64,000 nucleotides of DNA from Treponema_I sp045631425 (GTDB lineage: Bacteria; Spirochaetota; Spirochaetia; Treponematales; Treponemataceae). Where the stretch lies: contig JAZQUR010000011.1 in the NCBI GenBank assembly GCA_045631425.1, positions 27,350-91,349 on the forward strand, written 5' to 3'. The first letter of the stretch is position 1. The number at the start of each line of letters is the position of its first letter. Below, in pieces: positions 17,689-24,659 of this stretch. Below the pieces are notes generated by a model. It had not been told where the DNA came from. It ran no database searches and was given only the letters and a program-made list of their open reading frames with translations. A program made the translations under genes and the position numbers.

Positions 17689-18555
17689 ATGGAAGATCAA
17701 GCAGCTGAACTACGAGCAATGATGCAAAAAGTAAATGGTGGAAAAGCATCAGAACATAAAACAAGAGTTATTGCTGTAACAAGTGGAAAGGGTGGCGTTG
17801 GAAAAACTAATATTTCAGTAAATCTTGCAATCGCTTTTGCACAAGCAGGAAAACGAGTTATTTTGATTGATGGTGACTTAGGTATGGCAAATGTAAACGT
17901 ACTTTTGGGAATCACTCCAAAATCAAACTTGTTAGACGTTATCACTAAACGAAAGAAGATGTCTGAAATCATTTTGAATACAGAAGTTGGTATTCAATTT
18001 ATTGCTGGTGCAAACGGTTTTTCACGTATTGCAAATCTTTCTGATGAAGAACGTGATTATTTTGCAGAAGAATTTACTACTTTGTCTGCAGCTGATATCA
18101 TTATTATTGATACTGGGGCTGGTGTTTCTGATAACGTTCTTAGATTTGTTGAAGCAGCTGACGAAGCTTATGTTGTAACAACTCCAGAGCCAACTGCAAT
18201 TACCGACGCTTACGGTTTGATAAAAATTATTGCAACCGACTTGATAAATTCTCAAATTAACATGAAGTTGATTGTAAATAAGGTTCATTCTGCAGATGAA
18301 GGAAAACGAATTGCAGAAAAAATTATCAAAGTTGTAGCTCAATTCTTGAACACACCTGTTGAATATTTGGGATTTATCTATGATGACCCAACAGTTTTTT
18401 CATCAGTTTTACGTCAAAAACCTTTTATCATTTCACAGCCAAATTCAAAGGCTTCTGGTTGTATCAAACATATCGTTAGCCGAATTGATAAAACAACTAT
18501 TAAACAAACTGGTGGTTTTACTGGATTTATTCAAAAAATTATCGGAAAAAAATAG
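17689..18555 (+). CDS. flhG: Flagellar number regulator FlhG (MinD-like ATPase)
   Basis: MinD/ParA-type ATPase that restrains FlhF and flagellar number. 288 residues. Deviant Walker A VTSGKGGVGKTNISVNLA (about 30-47), Walker A' region with LIDGDLGMANVNVLLG, and Walker B IIIDTGAGVSDN (about 138). The C-terminus is basic and amphipathic (GGFTGFIQKIIGKK), consistent with a membrane-targeting helix. ATG preceded by GGGAGAAG. It is 22 nt after flhF and last in the operon, followed by a strong terminator. Confidence 0.93.
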   Translation: MEDQAAELRAMMQKVNGGKASEHKTRVIAVTSGKGGVGKTNISVNLAIAFAQAGKRVILIDGDLGMANVNVLLGITPKSNLLDVITKRKKMSEIILNTEVGIQFIAGANGFSRIANLSDEERDYFAEEFTTLSAADIIIIDTGAGVSDNVLRFVEAADEAYVVTTPEPTAITDAYGLIKIIATDLINSQINMKLIVNKVHSADEGKRIAEKIIKVVAQFLNTPVEYLGFIYDDPTVFSSVLRQKPFIISQPNSKASGCIKHIVSRIDKTTIKQTGGFTGFIQKIIGKK

Positions 18556-18583
18556 TATTTGAAAATTCTGTTGATTTTTAAGA

Positions 18584-18621
18584 CCCGCTTCAAGATTTTT
18601 TTTGAAGTGGGATTTTTTTTT
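18584..18621 (+). terminator. Terminator of flhA-flhF-flhG
   Basis: CCCGCTTCAA / TTGAAGTGGG stem (one G-T pair), AT loop, then nine T. Confidence 0.88.
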
Positions 18622-18658
18622 GCATGATGAATATAGTTGGTTTTCTCACTGTACAAAC

Positions 18659-18687
18659 TTGACAAAAGTAAATTCTAGGCTTAAACT
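18659..18687 (+). promoter_or_regulatory. Promoter of the GH94 gene, leaderless arrangement
   Basis: Perfect -35 TTGACA (18659-18664), 17-nt spacer, -10 TAAACT (18682-18687), then 6 nt to the ATG. No Shine-Dalgarno. Confidence 0.7.
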
Positions 18688-18693
18688 CAAATT

Positions 18694-20823
18694 ATGAGCT
18701 ATGAAATCAATGAAAAAGGTTTCTGTTTATCAGAACCTCAAATGTTTAGACCTTGGTATAATTATTTGTCAAATGGTGATTATGGGATTAAAATTTCTCA
18801 TACAGGAGATGGTTATGCAAATACGCTAAAAGAACCTAGAATCGCTGTAACAAATTATGATTTTTTTTCTCCTTGTAAAGGACGTTATGTTTTTGTGCAA
18901 GAGGGATCTGTTGAAGATGGCTATGTTTGGTCACCAAGTTATTTACCATGTAAAACAAAACTTGATTCTTGGCAATGTATTCATGAACCGGGAGCAACTT
19001 CTTATTACGGTACAAAAAATGGTATTGAAGTTTCAGAAACTGTATTTTTGCCAAAATCAGGTACGTATGAAATCATGCTTGTAAAAGCAAAAAATATTTC
19101 CAATGAAGTAAAGAAAATCTCTGTAACTCCAGAAATCGAGTTTTTGTTGTATAACTCATTTGGCGTAGATCCAGTTTACTACAGTTGGTACACAGACACC
19201 TCTGTTCGTGAAGATTCTTCTATTCTTTTTGAACGCCGAGTTGGTGGGGCTGTAACTGGTTTCTTTAAGCCACTAGAAAAACCTGCTTCTTTTGAAACAA
19301 GTTTAAAGCGATTTTTTGCAGGTGGAGATCAACAAAAACCACTTTCAGTTTTTAATGAAAAGCTTTCTTATAATATGAGCGGTGGCGACCCATACATTGC
19401 AGCTTGTAAATATGATTTAGAGCTAAAACCTGGTGAAGAAAAAACATTAGCTTTCTTTACAGGCGTTGGAGTTGACGTTCTAGATCAAATATCACAAAAA
19501 TATAAATCTGTTTCTGACGTAGAAAAGGTTTTAGAAGATTTACGCTCTGAATGGATGAAAAAGCTAAATCTGAAAGTCTTTGAAAAAGCGAATATTAAAG
19601 ACGAAGCAACTCTTGCTTGGCTAAAAACTTTCTTTGGCTACCAGATTTATGAACAGTCCACAGGTTTGGTTCGGGGAACTTTCCGAGGATTTAGAGATGT
19701 GGCCCAAGACGCTATGGGAATTTGTTCTTACGATAAAGACATTGCGGCAAATCTTTTAGTGGATTTGTGTACTCGTCAAAAAAAATCGGGACAATGTTTG
19801 CGCCAGTGGAATACAGAAGGCGGTGCAAATGATGAGCGAGACTTTAGAGACTTGCCATTCTGGATTATCACAGCATTAAGCGTCTACGAACGATTTACAG
19901 GTGATTCTAGTATTTACACAAAAAAAGCAAAATATCTTGATGATGAAAATGAAGTAACACTTTTTGAACACGCTGTTCAAGGTATAAAATATGCTTTGGT
20001 ATACGGCGACCATCAGCTTGTAAAAATGGGAATTGGGGATTGGAATGATGCTTTGTCTGGTCCTGGAAAAGAAGGTGGTACAGTTTTCCTAAATCAGTTT
20101 GCATTCTACGCTTTGGACTTGCTAGACAAAGTTGCAACAAAACACGGATTTAATCATCCTTTTGATATTAAAGCTGAAAAGCAAAAACTATTTGATGGAA
20201 CAATGGCATATTGGAACGGAAAATGGTTTGCTCGTGCCGCATCAGAAAGTGGATTTATCCTTGGTGGAAACGGAAATGAACCAATTTCCAAGGGAAAAGT
20301 ATCTAGCGCTGAAAAATACAAATACGACGGACAAGAGCGCATTTTCTTGTTGCCACAAGTTTGGTTTACTATCAGTGGAATGTGCGATTTTACACCAGAA
20401 GCAAAAGACGTTGCAAAAATCGCTATGGATTCCATGATTGAAAAATTAGAAACAGAACACGGCTTGCTAAAAGTTCTTCCAGGATTTAACAAATTCGACC
20501 CAAGTTACGGAAACCTTTCTGCCCTTGCACCGGGTATGGCTGAGAATTTTGCAATTTATAACCATTCAAGTGCTTTTGCAGTTTATGCGCTTTTCAAAGC
20601 TGGTCGCACAGAAGATGCAAAACGGATTTTGAACAAAGTGCTACCTTTCAAAAAAGATTGGAAGGTTACAAAAGCTGAACCATTTGTGTTGGTAAACTTT
20701 TACAATGGCGGATATTACAAAGACAAGGCTGGAGAGGGCGGTGTTCCATGGCTAACAGGAACTGTAAACTGGCTTTCTATGTCTGTTTTTGACTTTATCC
20801 TTCCACAAGGAATTGAATTATAA
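18694..20823 (+). CDS. GH94 family glycoside phosphorylase
   Basis: Phosphorolytic cleavage of a beta-linked disaccharide or oligosaccharide to a sugar-1-phosphate. 709 residues, shorter than typical cellobiose or chitobiose phosphorylases (about 800). The N-terminal beta-sandwich (about 1-265) carries GDYGIKISHTGDGYAN; a helical linker leads to the (alpha/alpha)6 barrel with FRGFRDVAQDAMGI, RQWNTEGGANDERDFRDLPFW and GIGDWNDALSG (about 447), the DWND block in which I expect the general acid. Cytoplasmic: no signal peptide. Substrate cannot be assigned; cello-, chito- or laminari-oligosaccharides are possible. It is transcribed alone from a TTGACA promoter with the ATG at the predicted start site. 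Confidence 0.85.
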   Translation: MSYEINEKGFCLSEPQMFRPWYNYLSNGDYGIKISHTGDGYANTLKEPRIAVTNYDFFSPCKGRYVFVQEGSVEDGYVWSPSYLPCKTKLDSWQCIHEPGATSYYGTKNGIEVSETVFLPKSGTYEIMLVKAKNISNEVKKISVTPEIEFLLYNSFGVDPVYYSWYTDTSVREDSSILFERRVGGAVTGFFKPLEKPASFETSLKRFFAGGDQQKPLSVFNEKLSYNMSGGDPYIAACKYDLELKPGEEKTLAFFTGVGVDVLDQISQKYKSVSDVEKVLEDLRSEWMKKLNLKVFEKANIKDEATLAWLKTFFGYQIYEQSTGLVRGTFRGFRDVAQDAMGICSYDKDIAANLLVDLCTRQKKSGQCLRQWNTEGGANDERDFRDLPFWIITALSVYERFTGDSSIYTKKAKYLDDENEVTLFEHAVQGIKYALVYGDHQLVKMGIGDWNDALSGPGKEGGTVFLNQFAFYALDLLDKVATKHGFNHPFDIKAEKQKLFDGTMAYWNGKWFARAASESGFILGGNGNEPISKGKVSSAEKYKYDGQERIFLLPQVWFTISGMCDFTPEAKDVAKIAMDSMIEKLETEHGLLKVLPGFNKFDPSYGNLSALAPGMAENFAIYNHSSAFAVYALFKAGRTEDAKRILNKVLPFKKDWKVTKAEPFVLVNFYNGGYYKDKAGEGGVPWLTGTVNWLSMSVFDFILPQGIEL

Positions 20824-20878
20824 GTTCTTTTGGATAGAAAGATAAGATTAATTTTGTTTTAAAATATTTGAAAAATTG

Positions 20879-20929
20879 ATACAAGTGTCAGACAAGGGCA
20901 TGATTGTAGTGTCTCTTGTCCACTTGTAT
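20879..20929 (+). ncRNA. Structured intergenic element, copy 1 (before hflX)
   Basis: Long hairpin: outer arms ATACAAGTG (20879-20887) and CACTTGTAT (20921-20929), inner arms GACAAG (20891-20896) and CTTGTC (20915-20920), with a TCA bulge only on the 5' side. It shares primary sequence and architecture with the element at 24585-24623 and differs by compensatory base-pair changes. Whether it acts as RNA or DNA is unknown. Confidence 0.5.
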
Positions 20930-20952
20930 TTTCAAAAAATAGGATAAATCAC

Positions 20953-20981
20953 TTTTCAATATTGAAAATAAATGGCATATT
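20953..20981 (+). promoter_or_regulatory. Putative hflX promoter with overlapping palindrome
   Basis: -35 TTTTCA (20953-20958), 17-nt spacer, -10 CATATT (20976-20981), 6 nt to the ATG. A perfect 16-bp palindrome TTTTCAATATTGAAAA (20953-20968) covers the -35. Each box matches consensus at only four of six positions. Confidence 0.4.
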
Positions 20982-20987
20982 GATTTT

Positions 20988-22253
20988 ATGATTGACTTGG
21001 AAAAAGAACAGACACAAAAACCAAAGGCTTTTTTAGTTGGTGAGCCAAATACATCTTTAAAAGAACTTGAAGGATTGGTAGACACTCTTGGCATGGAAGT
21101 GGCTGAATCCTTTGTTTTACAACGACTTGACCCAGAGCCAAAATATGGAATTGGAACTGGTAAAGCAAATGATATTGCCTATTTTGCAAAGGAAGCTGAG
21201 GCTGATTGTATAATTTTTGATTTTGAACTTAGTCCCACAAAACAACGAAACTGGGAAAAACTTGCTGATATTCCAGTTTTTGACCGCCACGAAGTGATTA
21301 TTCGGATTTTTGGTCAACGGGCTAAAACAAAAGAAGCTATGCTCCAAGTTGAACTTGCAAAGCTCCAATATTCTTTGCCACGGTTAGCCCATTCTTATGG
21401 GGAAATGTCTCGTCAGCGTGGGGGAAGTTATGGTTCAAAGGGAAGTGGAGAAACACAGCTTGAGCTTGACCGCCGAGGCGTTGAGGCAAGAATTCATATA
21501 ATTAAGCAGGAACTAAAAAAAGTTATAAAAGAAAGAGAAACCATGCGAAAGCGTCGGGAAAGAACACCGGTTCCAACTTGTGCTTTAGTGGGATATACAA
21601 ATGCTGGAAAATCCAGTTTGCTAAATGCTCTTACTGGAGCAGAGGCTTTTGTAGAAGATAGACTTTTTGCAACTTTAGACCCAACCACCAGAAAATTGCA
21701 ACTAAAAGACGGTGGTTCTGTTTTGCTTACAGACACAGTTGGATTTATCAGTAATCTTCCCCACACATTGATAGACGCATTTAAATCAACTTTGGAAGAA
21801 GCTAGTCGTTCTGATTTGCTTTTAATCGTTCTAGATTGTAGCGACCAAAACGTTCTTTCCCAGTACGAAACGGTTATGAATGTTTTGGCAGAAACTGGGG
21901 CTGGTAAAAAAGAAAAAATCATTGTTCTAAACAAAATTGATAAAATCTCTGATGACAATTTAATCTTAAAATCCTTGGAAAATGAATTTCCGTCAGCAAT
22001 AAAAGTCAGTGCTAAGGAAAAAACGGGATTTTTAGAACTTGCAGAAACTATAAATGAAAAACTTTTAGGCCCTGTAAAAACTTTTAAACTTCCTCTAGAA
22101 CGAAGTGATTTAGTTTCTTTAATCAGAAAAACTGGAGTTTTGTACAAAGAAGAATGGCTAGAAGACCACATTTTAGTGGAAGGCCGCCTAGGTGGCGTAA
22201 TTGAATCTAGCCAAAGAACTTTACGTTTGGTGGAAGAGGCCAAGATTTTTTAG
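20988..22253 (+). CDS. hflX: Ribosome-associated GTPase HflX
   Basis: 421 residues. HflX-specific N-terminal domain (GTGKANDIAYFAKEAEADCIIFD, then LSPTKQRNWEK) and the Gly-rich linker around RGGSYGSKGSGETQLELDRR lead to the G domain: P-loop GYTNAGKSSLLNAL (about 201), DTVGFISNLPHTLIDAFKSTL, and NKIDKI. HflX binds the large ribosomal subunit and rescues or splits stalled ribosomes under stress. The ATG has no Shine-Dalgarno; a weak -10 lies 6 nt upstream and a conserved hairpin lies further up. The stop codon overlaps that of the convergent DUF4954 gene by 3 nt, with no terminator between. Confidence 0.95.
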   Translation: MIDLEKEQTQKPKAFLVGEPNTSLKELEGLVDTLGMEVAESFVLQRLDPEPKYGIGTGKANDIAYFAKEAEADCIIFDFELSPTKQRNWEKLADIPVFDRHEVIIRIFGQRAKTKEAMLQVELAKLQYSLPRLAHSYGEMSRQRGGSYGSKGSGETQLELDRRGVEARIHIIKQELKKVIKERETMRKRRERTPVPTCALVGYTNAGKSSLLNALTGAEAFVEDRLFATLDPTTRKLQLKDGGSVLLTDTVGFISNLPHTLIDAFKSTLEEASRSDLLLIVLDCSDQNVLSQYETVMNVLAETGAGKKEKIIVLNKIDKISDDNLILKSLENEFPSAIKVSAKEKTGFLELAETINEKLLGPVKTFKLPLERSDLVSLIRKTGVLYKEEWLEDHILVEGRLGGVIESSQRTLRLVEEAKIF

Positions 22254-24379
22254 ATATCCGCAAAAATCCCTTCCAATTTTTTTACAAACTCATCAGTTTC
22301 TGCTTTTAACTCTTTTAAGAAGCTGTTTTCTTCTAAGCGACCAACAACTTCAAGCATTTCTTCTTCGTTTTTGTAAGTTATAGTTCTAAAATAATCAGAA
22401 TAATCTTTTTCACGAGAAGAAACTGAACTTTCGTACATATAATTTGAAACATCAATTACGTCTTTTAAGATGTCTTTTGTAATATCTTTTGTAAAATCCA
22501 CAATATCCCGAGAGTAAAGTTGTTCCAAAACCCAAATACTGTAGCGAGTTTTGTATGCTTCATACTGATTTTGGCATTGAGCATAAAAATCATGAACTTC
22601 ATCCCAAGTGTTGATTTTGCGTTCTTTTATCAAATTGAAAAGTTCTTCAATTTTCTTTGTAGGAATAATTTGCCCACCAACATTTTGCCATTCTGTAAAA
22701 AGTTCTATTTCTTGAACAGAATAGAAATATTCTTTTGAAGGACGAATAAATTCTGATTTTTCGTACCAACTTACCAAAGCTTTTACAGCAAAATATTTAG
22801 CAACTTTTCTGTATTCTTTATAAGCACGAGCTGCTTTTAGGATTTTTGCCCCGTAGCGTTTCATACAACGAGGATCTTCCAAAGTCAAATCTGCATCTGG
22901 ATTTTGATGTAGGTAATCCTTTGCTTTTTGCAAATCGTCATATTTCAAAGTTCGTGCAGTCAACTTAATGATTCTGTACAAACTTTCCACAATTTCCTGC
23001 ACTGTGTCTGGTGCCAAAGGATCAGTTTCAATATGCTGGGCCTTTACAACACGCTTATCCCGTTTTTGGAACTTAGAGTTGTTTCTAGCCATAGCAAACA
23101 TGTTGTATTGGAACCAGTAGGCCGGGATAATAGAAATTGCTTGGTCAGTTGAGTTGATAGAAACCAAACTAAAAGGATAGTTGATATTTAACTCACATTG
23201 ATATGAGCCCTTTGCCACAAGCACAAAGGAAGCGAATTTTGAGTTGTGTTTGAAATCTGAACAAAGACCCGGCCAGAAACCACGACCTGCCACAATTTCT
23301 CCGTCTGGACTTCGTGAGTTGTGATTTGACCCAATAGTTGCTCCAGAAGCGATATTTGACTGGCCCATAATTGTTGTGGCAATCAAGAAACTTGAGTTAT
23401 GGTGCTGTTCATGGAAAGGATACACAAGATTGTTCAAAAGCTCACAACAAGAAACTGTAGAGTTATCCCCAAGTACAGTGTTCAAAACTCGAACCCCGTA
23501 CTTTAGCTGACAATTTCGCCCAATAACAAAGCGAACTGCCACAGCTTGATAGAAAACCTTTGAGCCATAGCCCATAATACCGTTTACCATTTCTACGCCT
23601 TCCCCAATCTGAGAAGGTTCATCTTCTGAAGACAAAATAGTAATATTTTTTAACTTAAAAGCACCTTTGATATAAGCACATGAACCGATTTTAGCATCTT
23701 TTATCAAAGATGAATTTTTGATAACAGCAAAATCTTCTACCAAACCAAAAGTGTTTAGTTTTTTATCATTTCCATATTCTGTAAGTTCTACAAATCGATT
23801 TAACAACTCTTTATCATCACGATTTTTTGCCCATAAATATGCATCAGCAGGAAGCATACTTTCAAAAGGTAAAATTTCTCGACCGCCGTTTTCGTTACAA
23901 ACTCCAATCCAAATACGATTTGACTCAGGTTCACCTTCTTTTAGGATACCGTTACCAAATTTTGAGTGATTTGTACAACTCATTTCTTGGATATTGAACA
24001 AAATAACGCCTTGACCAATTTTGTAGTTATCCAAATATCTTACATTACGGATGGCAACATTATCTCCGATTACGCAAGAACGCACCATAGAGTGATAAAT
24101 ACCTGTTTCTAACACTAAGTCGTGGTATTTTAGAGTTGCCTTGCAAAGATTACCAATCACGATAGTGCCAGAAAACTCTGAGTGCTGAATTAAGTTTGGA
24201 TCAAATTGATTAGAAACGTAGATGTTATTCCAATCAGAATCACTTGAGTGATTGTAGTTTTTTTTGAGGATTTCCTTTTCTTCTTCTGTAAGATGTCGTT
24301 TTCCAACTAGGTCATTTTCAGAAGGAAAATAAGAATATTCGGCGAGATTTGATGAGCTTGTAAAATCGATTTTAGTCAT
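22250..24379 (-). CDS. DUF4954 family protein (hexapeptide beta-helix type)
   Basis: 709 residues from the ATG at 24379; an upstream in-frame extension to 24490 would add a spurious hydrophobic stretch across the promoter. Residues about 60-430 show imperfect hexapeptide-like turns (IVIGNLCKATLKYHDLV, SCVIGDNVAIRNVRYLD, ASGATIGSNHNSRSPDGE) as in left-handed beta-helix acyl- or nucleotidyltransferases. The C-terminal half is helical and charged. I assign it to DUF4954, a family I know from Treponema and Bacteroidetes; function is unknown, with sugar-nucleotide or acyl transfer possible from the fold. Leaderless promoter TTGCAC-18-TATAAC precedes the ATG by 6 nt. Confidence 0.75.
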   Translation of the reverse strand: MTKIDFTSSSNLAEYSYFPSENDLVGKRHLTEEEKEILKKNYNHSSDSDWNNIYVSNQFDPNLIQHSEFSGTIVIGNLCKATLKYHDLVLETGIYHSMVRSCVIGDNVAIRNVRYLDNYKIGQGVILFNIQEMSCTNHSKFGNGILKEGEPESNRIWIGVCNENGGREILPFESMLPADAYLWAKNRDDKELLNRFVELTEYGNDKKLNTFGLVEDFAVIKNSSLIKDAKIGSCAYIKGAFKLKNITILSSEDEPSQIGEGVEMVNGIMGYGSKVFYQAVAVRFVIGRNCQLKYGVRVLNTVLGDNSTVSCCELLNNLVYPFHEQHHNSSFLIATTIMGQSNIASGATIGSNHNSRSPDGEIVAGRGFWPGLCSDFKHNSKFASFVLVAKGSYQCELNINYPFSLVSINSTDQAISIIPAYWFQYNMFAMARNNSKFQKRDKRVVKAQHIETDPLAPDTVQEIVESLYRIIKLTARTLKYDDLQKAKDYLHQNPDADLTLEDPRCMKRYGAKILKAARAYKEYRKVAKYFAVKALVSWYEKSEFIRPSKEYFYSVQEIELFTEWQNVGGQIIPTKKIEELFNLIKERKINTWDEVHDFYAQCQNQYEAYKTRYSIWVLEQLYSRDIVDFTKDITKDILKDVIDVSNYMYESSVSSREKDYSDYFRTITYKNEEEMLEVVGRLEENSFLKELKAETDEFVKKLEGIFADI

Positions 24380-24385
24380 ATAAAT

Positions 24386-24415
24386 GTTATACAGAAAAAA
24401 TAAAAAGTTGTGCAA
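24386..24415 (-). promoter_or_regulatory. Promoter of the DUF4954 gene, leaderless arrangement
   Basis: Minus strand: -35 TTGCAC (24415-24410), 18-nt spacer, -10 TATAAC (24391-24386), then 6 nt to the ATG at 24379. Confidence 0.65.
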
Positions 24416-24544
24416 GTAGTTATAAAAAATATAAATAAAAATTCCGAAAATAGAAAAGGAGAACCCATATACTTTATAATTTTTCAACATCTTTTCTCTA
24501 GTTTTATAAGAAATTACTAGGTTTTAGATGAAAATGTGTTAGAG

Positions 24545-24550
24545 TATAAT
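24545..24550 (+). promoter_or_regulatory. -10 box upstream of the TPR-PP2C gene set
   Basis: TATAAT; predicted start near 24557, giving a leader of about 100 nt that contains the second structured element. The -35 region is poor. Confidence 0.45.
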
Positions 24551-24580
24551 TTCGGTTCTACAATGTTTGAAGAACCGAAA
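24550..24580. repeat. 10-bp inverted repeat overlapping -10 and start site
   Basis: TTTCGGTTCT (24550-24559) and AGAACCGAAA (24571-24580), perfect, 11-nt spacer. The left arm overlaps the -10 box and the predicted start, so it fits an operator better than an RNA hairpin. Confidence 0.5.
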
Positions 24581-24584
24581 CAAA

Positions 24585-24623
24585 GGTGAGTCAAGGGTTT
24601 AAGTGAAACGTCCCTTGACCACC
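24585..24623 (+). ncRNA. Structured intergenic element, copy 2 (leader of TPR gene)
   Basis: Hairpin of GGTG (24585-24588), bulged A, GTCAAGGG (24590-24597), loop, CCCTTGAC (24612-24619) and CACC (24620-24623), then TGTATTTATTG. Same order, loop G-T-G and flanks as copy 1 at 20879-20929. It ends 36 nt before the TPR gene start codon. Confidence 0.5.
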
Positions 24624-24659
24624 TGTATTTATTGTTTTCTAAAAAAAAATTAGCGATTT

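Noticed and set aside
21494..22243. Long minus-strand reading frame opposite hflX
   Set aside because: It is antisense to a strongly conserved GTPase, has low-complexity Ser/Lys composition and no ribosome site.
24380..24490. N-terminal extension of the DUF4954 protein with a hydrophobic stretch
   Set aside because: It runs through the promoter; the hydrophobic residues come from AT-rich non-coding DNA.
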